A stretch of 64,000 nucleotides of DNA from Nocardia albiluteola. GTDB lineage: Bacteria; Actinomycetota; Actinomycetes; Mycobacteriales; Mycobacteriaceae. The notes under the pieces were generated by a model. That model saw only the letters and a program-made list of their open reading frames with translations, searched no databases and was not told where the DNA came from. Of the stretch, positions 46,670 through 57,907 are shown piece after piece. The stretch spans positions 768,998-832,997 of the forward strand of contig NZ_JAHKNI010000002.1 in NCBI RefSeq assembly GCF_018860155.1. The letters run 5' to 3'. The first letter of the stretch is position 1. Each line of letters starts with the position of its first letter. Position numbers and translations under genes: made by a program.

Positions 46670-47512
46670 ATGTCCGAAGCCTCCGTCGAACCGCACAGCG
46701 AACCCGTTGAGTTTCCGCCCCTGCGCCAGGCGCCGCGGGGCCTGGCCCGCGCGCGGGCACTGAGCTCGCGAATCGGGATATTCGCGCTGGTGGAGTTGCA
46801 GAAGCTGCGCCACGATCGCAGCGAGCTGTTCACCCGCGCCGTGCAGCCCGCGCTGTGGATGGTGATCTTCGGCACCACCTTCTCGCGGCTGCACACCATC
46901 CCGACCGGGCACCTGGCCTATCTGGACTTCCTGGCGCCGGGCATCATCGCGCAGTCGGCGCTGTTCATCGCCATTTTCTACGGCATCATGCTGATCTGGG
47001 AGCGCGACGCCGGCATCCTCAACAAGCTGATGGTGACCCCGACCCCCCGCTCGGCGCTGATCGCCGGCAAATGCTTCGCGGTGGGGGTGCGATCGGTGGC
47101 GCAGGTGCTGATCATCGTGGTGCTGGCCCTGATCATGGGCGTGCACCTGACGATGAATCCGCTGAAGCTCCTCGGCGCCATCGTCGTGGTGGTACTGGGT
47201 GCCTCCTTCTTCGCCTGCCTGTCCATGACGATCGCCGGGCTGGTGGTCAAGCGCGACCGGCTGATGGGGATCGGCCAGGCCATCACGATGCCGCTGTTCT
47301 TCGCCTCCAACGCGCTGTACCCGATCAACCTCATGCCCGGCTGGCTGCGCGCGATCAGCCACGTCAATCCGCTCAGCTACGAGGTCGATGCCCTGCGCGG
47401 GCTCCTGATCGGCGCCGCGGACAATCTGTGGCTGGATCTGGGGGTCCTCGTCGCGGCCGCGGTGCTCGGAATCGCCTGCGCCTCGGCCCTTCTCGGCCGC
47501 CTGGTGCGTTGA
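46670..47512 (+). CDS. ABC-2 type exporter permease, DrrB-like
   Basis: A 280-residue membrane protein with six predicted helices and the ABC-2 pattern: FLAPGIIAQSALFIAIFYG, WERDAGILNKLMVTPTPRSALIAGK, FASNALYPINLMPGWLRAISHVNPLSYEVDALRG. GGGAGG precedes the ATG. With the preceding ATPase it forms a complete two-component exporter; substrate unknown, multidrug export being the usual role for MarR-linked systems. Confidence 0.93.
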   Translation: MSEASVEPHSEPVEFPPLRQAPRGLARARALSSRIGIFALVELQKLRHDRSELFTRAVQPALWMVIFGTTFSRLHTIPTGHLAYLDFLAPGIIAQSALFIAIFYGIMLIWERDAGILNKLMVTPTPRSALIAGKCFAVGVRSVAQVLIIVVLALIMGVHLTMNPLKLLGAIVVVVLGASFFACLSMTIAGLVVKRDRLMGIGQAITMPLFFASNALYPINLMPGWLRAISHVNPLSYEVDALRGLLIGAADNLWLDLGVLVAAAVLGIACASALLGRLVR

Positions 47513-47562
47513 ATGGGCGGCTCCTCGGCGACTCCCGTCACACCGCTCTCAGGGGCAACACC

Positions 47563-47568
47563 TACACT
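47563..47568 (+). promoter_or_regulatory. -10 box of a leaderless sua5 transcript
   Basis: TACACT ends seven bases before the GTG start at 47576, with no ribosome binding site between. Confidence 0.45.
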
Positions 47569-47575
47569 CTCCCGG

Positions 47576-48241
47576 GTGAGTACCGTCTACGACTGCTCCG
47601 ATCCCGATACACGCGCCGCCGGGCTGACCGCCGCCCGGACCGCGCTGAAATCCGGACGATTGGCCGTCATCCCGACCGACACGCTGTACGGCATCGCTGC
47701 CGACGCGTTCGATTCGGCCGCCGTCGGCGCGCTGCTGGCGGCCAAGCGCCGCGGCCGGGACATGCCGGTGCAGGTGCTGGTCGGCTCGTGGAACACCATC
47801 GACGGTCTCGTGTTCTCGGTGCCGCAGTCCGCGCGCGATCTGATTCGAGCCTTCTGGCCGGGTGGGCTGAGCCTGGTGGTGCAGCAGGCACCTTCGCTGG
47901 CGTGGGATCTCGGCGACACCCGCGGCACGGTGATGCTGCGGATGCCGCTGCATCCGGTCGCGCTGGAGCTGTTGCGTGAGGTAGGCCCCATCGCGTGCTC
48001 GAGCGCGAATATTTCCGGGCAGCCCCCGGCCGCGTCCGCCGAGGAGGCCCGGATCCAGTTCGGTGAGGCAGTGAGCGTTTATCTGGACGGTGGACCGGCC
48101 GAGCACGGTGTGGCCTCGACGATCGTCGATCTGACCGGGGACGCGCCGCGCATCCTGCGCGAGGGCGCGATCACCGCCGCGCAGGTGGGCGAGGTCCTGG
48201 GTATCGCGCCCGGCGAACTGTCGCCCGAAGTCGCGCGGTGA
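47576..48241 (+). CDS. tsaC: L-threonylcarbamoyladenylate synthase
   Basis: Sua5/YrdC-type enzyme making threonylcarbamoyl-AMP for the t6A37 modification of ANN-decoding tRNAs. 221 residues: LKSGRLAVIPTDTLYGIAADAF, KRRGRDMPVQVLV, FWPGGLSLVVQ, and GPIACSSANISGQPPA are the family landmarks. The short C-terminal Sua5 domain is absent, as in mycobacterial orthologues. The GTG at 47576 is preferred because it matches the orthologue length and a -10 box. Confidence 0.95.
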   Translation: MSTVYDCSDPDTRAAGLTAARTALKSGRLAVIPTDTLYGIAADAFDSAAVGALLAAKRRGRDMPVQVLVGSWNTIDGLVFSVPQSARDLIRAFWPGGLSLVVQQAPSLAWDLGDTRGTVMLRMPLHPVALELLREVGPIACSSANISGQPPAASAEEARIQFGEAVSVYLDGGPAEHGVASTIVDLTGDAPRILREGAITAAQVGEVLGIAPGELSPEVAR

Positions 48242-48252
48242 CGGCCTGGTAG

Positions 48253-49440
48253 ATGATATTCAGCCAGGGCGCGGTCGTTCCGCTGCGTGAGCTACTGCTG
48301 GTACTGCTGGTGGCGGCGGTGGTGACGCTGCTGTCCACCGGCGCCATTCGGGTGCTGGCGATCAAGTTCGGCGCCGTCGCGGTCCCCCGCGCGCGTGACG
48401 TGCACACCAAACCGATTCCGCGAATGGGTGGCGTCGGCATCTACCTGGGCGTGCTGGCCGCGGTGCTGTTCGCCCACCAGTTGCCCGCGCTGCGGCGCGG
48501 CTTCGACTATCCCCACGACATCCCGGCGGTGGTGGTCGCGGGCACGCTCATCGTGCTGGTGGGCATCATCGATGACCGGTGGGGTCTGGACGCGCTGACG
48601 AAGTTCGTCGGCCAGGTCACCGCCGCCGGCGTGATGGCGGTGATGGGGCTGAGCTGGGTGGCGATCTACAACCCGTTCACCAACACCACCGTGGTGCTGG
48701 ACCAGCTGTACGGCGGCATGGTGACCGTCGCCATCACGGTCACGATGATCAACGCATGGAATTTCGTGGACGGCCTGGACGGGCTCGCGGCCGGCCTCGG
48801 GGTGATCGCGGCCGTGGCGGTGTTCGTATTCGCCGCCGGGCTGCTGTATCAGCAGGGCGGGGCCACCGACGGCTATCCGCCCGCGCTGCTTGCCGCCGCG
48901 CTGGCGGGCGGCTGCCTGGGATTTCTGGCACATAATTTCCAGCCCGCGCGAATATTCATGGGCGATTCCGGATCGATGCTGATCGGTCTCATGCTCGCGG
49001 CCGTCTCCACCGGCGCGTCCGGCCGAATTCCGCTCACCAGCTACGGCGCCCGCGACATTGTCGGTCTGCTCTCGCCATTGTTGCTGGTGGGGGCCGTGAT
49101 GTTTATTCCGGTGCTGGATCTGGTGCTCGCTATCGTGCGCCGCGCGCGTGCGGGTGTGAGCTTTTCCACACCGGACAAAATGCATCTGCACCACCGGCTG
49201 CTGCAGATCGGACATTCGCAGCGCCGGGTCGTGCTGACCATCTATCTGTGGGTCGGGGTGCTGGCCTTCGCGGCGGTGGGTTCCTCGCTGATCGATCGTC
49301 GCCTGGTGGTGCTGCTGTTCGCGGCCGGATTGGTGCTGGCGCTGGTGCTGACCGCGGTGCCCTCGCTGCGCGAGGCCGTGGGCCTGCGGCGCCGGCGCGG
49401 TCGTCGGGCGGCGGACGGGCCCGAAGTAAGCGGCGAGTAA
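48253..49440 (+). CDS. wecA: Polyprenyl-phosphate GlcNAc-1-phosphate transferase (WecA)
   Basis: An 11-helix membrane enzyme that transfers GlcNAc-1-phosphate to decaprenyl phosphate, starting synthesis of the arabinogalactan linker unit. 395 residues: KPIPRMGGVGIYLG, the catalytic [10 protein letters not shown] D107-D108 in GIIDDRWGLD, NAWNFVDGLDGLAAG, HNFQPARIFMGDSGSMLIG and the sugar-specific HLHHRL. It stands before the ATP synthase operon as in Mycobacterium. A tandem repeat starts ten bases behind its stop. Confidence 0.95.
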   Translation: MIFSQGAVVPLRELLLVLLVAAVVTLLSTGAIRVLAIKFGAVAVPRARDVHTKPIPRMGGVGIYLGVLAAVLFAHQLPALRRGFDYPHDIPAVVVAGTLIVLVGIIDDRWGLDALTKFVGQVTAAGVMAVMGLSWVAIYNPFTNTTVVLDQLYGGMVTVAITVTMINAWNFVDGLDGLAAGLGVIAAVAVFVFAAGLLYQQGGATDGYPPALLAAALAGGCLGFLAHNFQPARIFMGDSGSMLIGLMLAAVSTGASGRIPLTSYGARDIVGLLSPLLLVGAVMFIPVLDLVLAIVRRARAGVSFSTPDKMHLHHRLLQIGHSQRRVVLTIYLWVGVLAFAAVGSSLIDRRLVVLLFAAGLVLALVLTAVPSLREAVGLRRRRGRRAADGPEVSGE

Positions 49441-49450
49441 ACTCGGGCGG

Positions 49451-49617
49451 CGTGAGCGGAGCGAAGCGCAGCGAACCGATGAGCCGGCGCGCGGTGCGCA
49501 CGACGGAGCCGAGCGCCAGCGAGGTGGAGTCGTGAGCGGAGCGAAGCGCAGCGAACCGATGAGCCGGCGCGCGGTGCGCACGACGGAGCCGAGCGCCAGC
49601 GAGGTGGAGTCGTGAGC
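49451..49617 (+). repeat. Two perfect 80-bp tandem repeats with GTGA-coupled mini-ORFs
   Basis: Bases 49451-49530 and 49531-49610 are identical; a third copy begins (CGTGAGC) and becomes the atpI start. Each unit contains a frame from GTG (49452, 49532) of 27 codons ending PSASEVES and a TGA that overlaps the next GTG by GTGA. So mini-ORF 1 (49452-49535), mini-ORF 2 (49532-49615) and atpI (49612) form a chain of coupled starts. A related unit lies before murA. Confidence 0.9.
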
Positions 49618-50061
49618 ACACCGGACAACCATCAGGACGCGCCACTTCGCGGAGCGCTGCGCTACGGCATTGCCGGATTGATTGTGCTGGTGGTGGTTTC
49701 GTCCGTCGTCGGTTCGATCGTCGCGGGCCTGGCCGGCCTGTGGGGCGCGCTGATCGGTTCGGCAATCGGCGGGTTCTTCATCCTGACCACGGCCGCTCTG
49801 GTGCTGTTCAGTGCGAAATTGGAATCCGGCATTCAGGGCATGGTGATGCTTGCCAGCTGGGTTGGCAAACTCCTGGTTGTCATGATCGTGATCGCCGTGT
49901 TGAAGCAGTTCGACTTCTACAGTCGCGGAACGCTGTTCCTCACCGTCGTCGCGGCGCTGCTGATCGTGCTGGGCGCCGAGACGTTCGGTCTACTGCGCCA
50001 GCGTGTTCCGATCACGCCCACCCCGGATGACCGGCAACAACAAGATCATTCAAATCTTTGA
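49612..50061 (+). CDS. atpI: ATP synthase assembly protein I
   Basis: A 149-residue membrane protein with four hydrophobic helices, AtpI-like (GIAGLIVLVVVSSVVGSIVAG, GALIGSAIGGFFILTTAALVLF, GKLLVVMIVIAVL, LFLTVVAALLIVLGAETFGLL). AtpI helps assemble the c-ring and is the usual first gene of actinobacterial atp operons. Its GTG overlaps the stop of a repeat-encoded mini-ORF, which is unusual and may set its expression. Confidence 0.9.
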   Translation: MSTPDNHQDAPLRGALRYGIAGLIVLVVVSSVVGSIVAGLAGLWGALIGSAIGGFFILTTAALVLFSAKLESGIQGMVMLASWVGKLLVVMIVIAVLKQFDFYSRGTLFLTVVAALLIVLGAETFGLLRQRVPITPTPDDRQQQDHSNL

Positions 50062-50313
50062 GCGGGACCCCCTACACAGCGTCGTAGATTGCTTGGTAAA
50101 CTCTTTACCGTAAGCATCCGATCAGTGGGGGCGATCGCCTCGATCCAGCCACTCCGGGTTATGCTTGCAGCCGTGCCGGACCTCTGGGTTCGGCTCTGCA
50201 CCGTCGACGATGTCGCCGACGTACAGACGCCTCGAGCGGGATCTTCCCGCCTCAGCTGCTGACGAACCTCGAGCCGACCTCAGTCGACCCACCTGATCGT
50301 CAATGTCCGAACC
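50062..50313 (+). other. atpI-atpB spacer with a small inverted repeat
   Basis: 252 bases without a gene. It holds GGTAAA-CTC-TTTACC (50095-50109), a perfect 6-bp-arm repeat of unknown use, possibly a regulator site for the main atp promoter. No convincing -35/-10 pair was found. Confidence 0.4.
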
Positions 50314-51147
50314 GTGAGTTCACTATGGCTCGCGGCCCGAACACGGGAGAGAACGCTGAGCGTCACCACTTTGGCGGGCGAGTTCCATGCGCCTTCGCTA
50401 ACCGACTTCTTCCCTTCAGCGGTGCTGTTCGCGGGGACGCCTTTCGAGCTCAACCGGCTGATGCTGATTCGCATCATCATGGCGGCCGTGCTGGTGGCCG
50501 TGATGTTGCTCGCATTCCGCAGCCCCAAACTCGTACCGCGCGGTCTGCAGAACGTCGCCGAATACGGACTGGTATTCGTGCGCGAACAGATCTGCTTCGA
50601 GGTACTCGGCAAGGAAACCGGCCGCAAGTATTTCCCGCTCATCGCGTCGATCTTCTTCACGGTGCTGTTCCTGAACTTCTCCAGCGTCATCCCGTTCCTG
50701 AACGTGTCGTCGAATGCACGTATCGGTATGCCGCTGGTGCTGGCGCTCGTCGCGTACGTCACGTTCAACTACGTCGGCATCAAGAAGTACGGCTTCTGGC
50801 GATACCTGCACTCGTCCATCGTGGTGCCCAATGTGCCGTGGGCGATGCACATCCTGCTGATTCCGATCGAGTTCATCTCGACCTTCATCCTGCGCCCGTT
50901 CACGCTGACCGTCCGACTCATGGCAAATATGCTCGCCGGACACGTCATGCTGGTGCTGTTCTTCGCGGCCACCCAGTTCTTCCTGTTCGACGGCGCCGTC
51001 TGGATGAAGGGCCTGTCCCCGTTCTCGCTGGCCGGCGGTTTCGCCTTCACACTGTTCGAACTGCTGGTCATCTTCCTGCAGGCGTACGTTTTCGCGCTGC
51101 TGACAGCCGTGTACATCGGCCTGGCGCAGCATGCGGATTCGCACTGA
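50314..51147 (+). CDS. atpB: ATP synthase Fo subunit a
   Basis: The proton-channel subunit, 277 residues with five or six helices. The essential arginine is in LTVRLMANMLAGHVM; PAVLF..TPFELNR and SPFSLAGGFAFTLFELLVIFLQAYVFALLTAVYIGLA-type helices are present. The start is doubtful: the GTG at 50314 has no ribosome binding site, whereas GGGAGA lies before an in-frame CTG at 50356 (then SVTTLAGEFHAPSL). The latter would give a 263-residue protein and is a real possibility. Confidence 0.93.
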   Translation: MSSLWLAARTRERTLSVTTLAGEFHAPSLTDFFPSAVLFAGTPFELNRLMLIRIIMAAVLVAVMLLAFRSPKLVPRGLQNVAEYGLVFVREQICFEVLGKETGRKYFPLIASIFFTVLFLNFSSVIPFLNVSSNARIGMPLVLALVAYVTFNYVGIKKYGFWRYLHSSIVVPNVPWAMHILLIPIEFISTFILRPFTLTVRLMANMLAGHVMLVLFFAATQFFLFDGAVWMKGLSPFSLAGGFAFTLFELLVIFLQAYVFALLTAVYIGLAQHADSH

Positions 51148-51180
51148 CCTGCGACACAACTGCACACGCACATGAACTGC

Positions 51181-51203
51181 CCCACCCGCTGCCGGCGGGT
51201 GGG
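51181..51203 (+). other. Intercistronic hairpin between atpB and atpE
   Basis: CCCACCCGC (51181-51189), loop TGCCG, GCGGGTGGG (51195-51203); no T-tail. It probably protects or processes the mRNA so that the c subunit is made in excess. Confidence 0.6.
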
Positions 51204-51221
51204 CAACAGAAAGGGAAATGA

Positions 51222-51476
<255 letters not shown>

Positions 51477-51481
51477 TTGCC

Positions 51482-52036
51482 ATGAACGGGATGATTTTGC
51501 TCGCGGACGCTGGTTCGGATCCGAACCCGCTGATTCCCGAGCCGTACGACATTTTCTGGTCGGCGGTGGTTTTCATCGTCGTCGGCGTCGTCTTCTTCAA
51601 GTACGTCGTCCCGCGGTTGACCAAGGTGCTCGACGAACGCTCCGAGAAGATCGAGGGCGGGCTCGAGAAGGCGGAGGTCGCACAGGAGCAGGCGCAGGCC
51701 ACGCTATCGCAGTACCAGCAGCAACTGGCCGACGCCCGGCTCGAGGCCGCGCGGATCCGTGAAGAGGCGCGCAACCAGGGCCAGCAGATCCTCGCGCAGT
51801 TGCGCGCGGAGGCGCAGGCCGAGGCCGACCGCATCGTGGCGTCCGGGCACGCACAGCTCGAGGCGCAACGTCAGCAGATCGTGACCGAGCTTCGTTCCGA
51901 ACTCGGCCACACTGCGGTAGACCTTGCTGAGAAGATCATCGGGCAGTCCGTGGCCGATGAGGCCAAGCAGGCTGCGTCCATCGACCGGTTCCTTGCAGAA
52001 TTGGATCTGCAGGCAGGCATCGGGGTCGGAAGGTAA
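51482..52036 (+). CDS. atpF: ATP synthase Fo subunit b
   Basis: Peripheral stalk subunit: 184 residues, one N-terminal helix ([21 protein letters not shown]), then a long charged coiled coil (about 45-160). Only one b-type gene is present and it is not fused to delta, unlike in mycobacteria where a b-delta fusion follows a b' gene. It starts five bases after atpE. Confidence 0.95.
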   Translation: MNGMILLADAGSDPNPLIPEPYDIFWSAVVFIVVGVVFFKYVVPRLTKVLDERSEKIEGGLEKAEVAQEQAQATLSQYQQQLADARLEAARIREEARNQGQQILAQLRAEAQAEADRIVASGHAQLEAQRQQIVTELRSELGHTAVDLAEKIIGQSVADEAKQAASIDRFLAELDLQAGIGVGR

Positions 52037-52044
52037 CGACACAA

Positions 52045-52863
52045 GTGGGAAGCATGTACGCAGCGAGCCGCGAGGCGAACTCCCGTGCCCGGGAAGCTCT
52101 TTCGGCCGCTCTCACCGGGAGTGACACCGTCGCCGCCACGACGGGTTCCGAATTGTTCGCCGTCGTCGACGTGCTCGACGACCAGCGTTCGTTGCGTGTG
52201 GCGCTCGCAGACAAGTCGGTGGCCAGCTCGGCGCGCGCCGAGCTGGCCGAACGGCTCTTCGGCGGAAAGATCAGCGTGGCCACGCAGGCCGTGCTGACCA
52301 CCGCCGTCGCCCAGGACTGGTCCCGTAGCCGGGATCTGGTCGACACCCTCGTCCTGCTCGGGCGGGAGGCGCTGCTGCGTGCCGCGGCCGACCGCGGGCG
52401 CATCGACGCGGTCGAGGACGAACTGTTCCGGCTCGGCCGGATCGTCGAGGACCATCCGGACCTCGAGCAGGCGCTGGCCGACCGCGGCAAGTCGGCGCAG
52501 GCCAAGCGGGAGCTGGTCGCACGCCTGCTCACCGGAAAGGTCGAGGACGTCACCCTCCAGCTCGCCGAGCAGGCCGTGAGCCGCTCGCGCGGCGACGTGG
52601 GCACGGCCTTCGACGAGCTGTCCGATCTGGCCGCGGCGCTGCGCAAGCAGATCGTGGCGCACGTGCGGGCGGCGACCGAGCTGACGCAGCAGCAGCGCGA
52701 GCAGTTGGCGGCCTCGCTGCAGCGCATCTACGACCGGCCGATCACCGTGCATGTCCAGGTCGACCCGGAGCTGCTGGCCGGTGTCGTCGTGCGCGTCGGC
52801 GACGACGTGATCGACGGCAGCGCCGTCGGGCGGCTTGCGCGCCTGCGGCAGACGCTCCTCTAG
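52045..52863 (+). CDS. atpH: ATP synthase F1 subunit delta
   Basis: Joins the stalk to the F1 head. 272 residues, about 90 more than the E. coli delta, the length usual for unfused actinobacterial delta. The OSCP-like C-terminus is clear: RAATELTQQQREQLAASLQRIYDRPITVHVQVDPELLAGVVVRVGDDVIDGS. The start may be the GTG at 52045 or the ATG at 52054 (YAASREANSRAREAL). Confidence 0.95.
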   Translation: MGSMYAASREANSRAREALSAALTGSDTVAATTGSELFAVVDVLDDQRSLRVALADKSVASSARAELAERLFGGKISVATQAVLTTAVAQDWSRSRDLVDTLVLLGREALLRAAADRGRIDAVEDELFRLGRIVEDHPDLEQALADRGKSAQAKRELVARLLTGKVEDVTLQLAEQAVSRSRGDVGTAFDELSDLAAALRKQIVAHVRAATELTQQQREQLAASLQRIYDRPITVHVQVDPELLAGVVVRVGDDVIDGSAVGRLARLRQTLL

Positions 52864-52920
52864 CCGACACCGGCACCCCACAACGACATTCCAGACCAGA
52901 CCAGCGAGAGCAGGAAGAAC

Positions 52921-54558
52921 ATGGCGGAGCTGACGATCTCCCCCGATGAGATCCGTAGCGCGATCGAGAGCTACACCCAGGCCTACACCCCCGAGACCTC
53001 CATCGAGGAGGTCGGCACGGTCACCGACACCAGCGACGGCATCGCGCACGTCAGCGGCCTGCCCTCGGCGATGGCCAACGAGCTGCTCGAATTTCCGGGC
53101 GGCGTGTTGGGCGTCGCACTGAACCTGGAGGACACCGAGATCGGTGCGGTCATCCTGGGTGAGTTCGACACCATCGAGGAGGGCCAGACGGTCCGCCGCA
53201 CCGGCGACGTGCTCTCGGTGCCCGTCGGCGACAAGTTCCTGGGCCGCGTGGTCAACCCGCTCGGCCAGCCGATCGACGGCCTGGGCGAGATCGAGGCCGA
53301 CGACCGCCGCGTGCTCGAGCTGCAGGCGGCCACGGTGCTCCAGCGCCAGCCCGTCGGCGAGCCGATGGCCACCGGCATCACCGCCATCGACGCCCTGACC
53401 GCCATCGGCCGCGGCCAGCGTCAGCTGATCATCGGCGACCGCAAGACCGGTAAGACCGCGGTCTGCATCGATGCCATCCTGAACCAGAAGGCGAACTGGG
53501 AGTCGGGCGATCCGACCAAGCAGATGCGCTGCATCTACGTCGCCATCGGTCAGAAGGGCTCCACCATCGCGGGCGTGAAGGCCGCGCTGGAGGCGCAGGG
53601 CGCGATGGAGTACACCACCATCGTCGCGGCGCCCGCGTCGGACTCCGCCGGCTTCAAATGGCTTGCGCCCTACACCGGTTCGGCCATCGGCCAGCACTGG
53701 ATGTACCAGGGCAAGCACGTGCTGATCGTGTTCGACGACCTGTCCAAGCAGGCCGAGGCCTACCGCTCGATCTCGCTGCTGCTGCGCCGCCCGCCGGGCC
53801 GCGAGGCGTACCCCGGCGACGTGTTCTACCTGCACTCGCGCCTGCTGGAGCGCTGCGCGAAGCTCTCGGACGAGATGGGCGCCGGCTCGATGACCGCGCT
53901 GCCGATCATCGAGACCAAGGCCGGTGACGTCTCGGCGTTCATCCCGACCAACGTCATCTCCATCACCGACGGCCAGGTCTTCCTCGAGTCCGACCTGTTC
54001 AACAAGGGTGTGCGCCCGGCGATCAACGTCGGTACCTCCGTCTCCCGTGTCGGTGGCGCCGCCCAGACCAAGGGCATGAAGCAGGTCGCCGGTTCGCTGC
54101 GCCTCGAGCTGGCCCAGTACCGCGAGCTGGAGGCGTTCTCCGCCTTCGCCTCCGACCTGGATGCCGCCTCGCTGGCCCAGCTCGAGCGCGGCGCCCGCTG
54201 GGTCGAGCTGCTCAAGCAGAACCAGTACTCGCCGGTCGCGGTCGAGGACCAGATCGTGTCGATCTTCCTGGTCGACGCGGGCTACTACGACACCGTCCCG
54301 GTCGGCGACGTGCGCCGCTTCAACTCCGAGCTGCTCGAGAGCCTGCACCGCACCGCGGCCGAGGCATTCAAGGCCATCGAGGGCGGCAAGAAGCTCGAGG
54401 GCGAGACGGCGGACAAGTTCAAGGCCGAGACCGATCGCTTCAAGCAGGGCTTCATCGCCGCTGACGGCAGCCGCGTGGTCAACGAGGCCGCCGCGGGCAA
54501 GCTGGACCACGAAGAGGTCGAGTCCGTCGCCGTCCACCGCAAGCACGTCGAGAAGTAA
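52921..54558 (+). CDS. atpA: ATP synthase F1 subunit alpha
   Basis: 545 residues; P-loop [11 protein letters not shown] near 173-183, the alpha signature [22 protein letters not shown], and a C-terminal extension of about 35 residues ([20 protein letters not shown]...) of the type that suppresses ATP hydrolysis in mycobacteria. The ATG follows GAGCAGGAAGAAC. Part of the intact F1 set. Confidence 0.98.
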   Translation: MAELTISPDEIRSAIESYTQAYTPETSIEEVGTVTDTSDGIAHVSGLPSAMANELLEFPGGVLGVALNLEDTEIGAVILGEFDTIEEGQTVRRTGDVLSVPVGDKFLGRVVNPLGQPIDGLGEIEADDRRVLELQAATVLQRQPVGEPMATGITAIDALTAIGRGQRQLIIGDRKTGKTAVCIDAILNQKANWESGDPTKQMRCIYVAIGQKGSTIAGVKAALEAQGAMEYTTIVAAPASDSAGFKWLAPYTGSAIGQHWMYQGKHVLIVFDDLSKQAEAYRSISLLLRRPPGREAYPGDVFYLHSRLLERCAKLSDEMGAGSMTALPIIETKAGDVSAFIPTNVISITDGQVFLESDLFNKGVRPAINVGTSVSRVGGAAQTKGMKQVAGSLRLELAQYRELEAFSAFASDLDAASLAQLERGARWVELLKQNQYSPVAVEDQIVSIFLVDAGYYDTVPVGDVRRFNSELLESLHRTAAEAFKAIEGGKKLEGETADKFKAETDRFKQGFIAADGSRVVNEAAAGKLDHEEVESVAVHRKHVEK

Positions 54559-54612
54559 CGCGGGCGAGCCAATGGGATTGTCGGACAAGACGAATGAAGG
54601 GAGGCGGTAGGC

Positions 54613-57056
<2,444 letters not shown>

Positions 57057-57062
57057 GCCACC

Positions 57063-57446
57063 ATGGCTGACATGTCAGTGGATCTGGTCTCGATCGAGCG
57101 CCGGCTGTGGTCCGGGACGGCGAGCTTCGTCAGCGCCCAGACCACCGAGGGCCAGATCGGTATTCTGCACGGCCACGAGCCGGTGCTGGGCCAGCTCGTC
57201 GAGGGCGGCGTCGTGACGATCGTCGGGACCGAGGGCGAGCGGATCGTCGCGGCGGTGAACGGCGGATTCTTCTCGGTTACCGGCGCCACCGTGCGGATTC
57301 TCGCGGAGACAGCGGATTTCGCGGGCGATGTGGATGTCGATGCGGCCCGCGCGGTGCTGGCCGACCCGAACGCCACCGAGCAGGAGCGCAACATGGCCAC
57401 GGGCCGCGTGCGGGCGGTCGAGGCCGCCGGCTCGAGCTCCATATAG
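57063..57446 (+). CDS. atpC: ATP synthase F1 subunit epsilon
   Basis: 127 residues, beta-sandwich of the epsilon type ([38 protein letters not shown]) with a shortened C-terminal helical part, as in mycobacteria. It starts six bases after atpD. A very strong terminator follows. Confidence 0.97.
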   Translation: MADMSVDLVSIERRLWSGTASFVSAQTTEGQIGILHGHEPVLGQLVEGGVVTIVGTEGERIVAAVNGGFFSVTGATVRILAETADFAGDVDVDAARAVLADPNATEQERNMATGRVRAVEAAGSSSI

Positions 57447-57462
57447 CGAAATCGCATTCACC

Positions 57463-57510
57463 AACGAGTGGCGATTCCGGGCAAATCCGGAATCGCCACT
57501 CGTTTTTTGT
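57463..57510 (+). terminator. Terminator of the atp operon
   Basis: AACGAGTGGCGATTCCGG (57463-57480), six-base loop, CCGGAATCGCCACTCGTT (57487-57504): a perfect 18-bp stem, continuing into a run of T. The strongest intrinsic terminator in the window. Confidence 0.95.
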
Positions 57511-57907
57511 GTCTCGGGTCGTTCTATCGGATTGCGCTGGGGGAGAACCATTCTCGCGGGCGCGGTGGTCTCGGCGGCCGACGCAGCGACACAATTCGAT
57601 GCATCCGGTGTACGCAAATGCAAACGTATGGTTATGATTCTGCGCGAGGTCGTAAAGCGCGTGCACCACTGCAACATTGAAGTTCTTCCGGCGCAGTGCC
57701 GTTCGCTGACCCGTCACCAGTTATATCCGAGCACGCGGATTTTCACGCGTGCTGCTCCACCTGAACTTCGCACTACCTGATCACGGCTCGACCACGATCG
57801 GGCAGTTCTGCCCGATTGATCGGCTTTACCTCCAGCACGACGAGTTGGCGCAGCGCGGTCGCACTCGGCATGACGGGTGGGACCTCGCCACACTGAGCGA
57901 GGGGTGG
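57511..57907 (+). other. Non-coding region before the porin genes, with two palindromes
   Basis: About 400 bases, less GC-rich than its surroundings and without a believable gene. It contains the hairpin AGCACGCG...CGCGTGCT (57730-57753) and the 20-bp palindrome ATCGGGCAGTTCTGCCCGAT (57797-57816). The region most likely carries the porin promoter and a long 5' leader; the palindrome is a candidate operator. Confidence 0.5.
57797..57816. promoter_or_regulatory. 20-bp palindrome upstream of the porin cluster
   Basis: ATCGGGCAG-TT-CTGCCCGAT, perfect 9-bp arms. Could be an operator or a hairpin in the leader; no regulator gene is near. Confidence 0.45.

Noticed and set aside
49451..49610. Insertion-sequence or integrase attachment repeat
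   Set aside because: No transposase or integrase is nearby and the copies are directly tandem and joined to a start codon.
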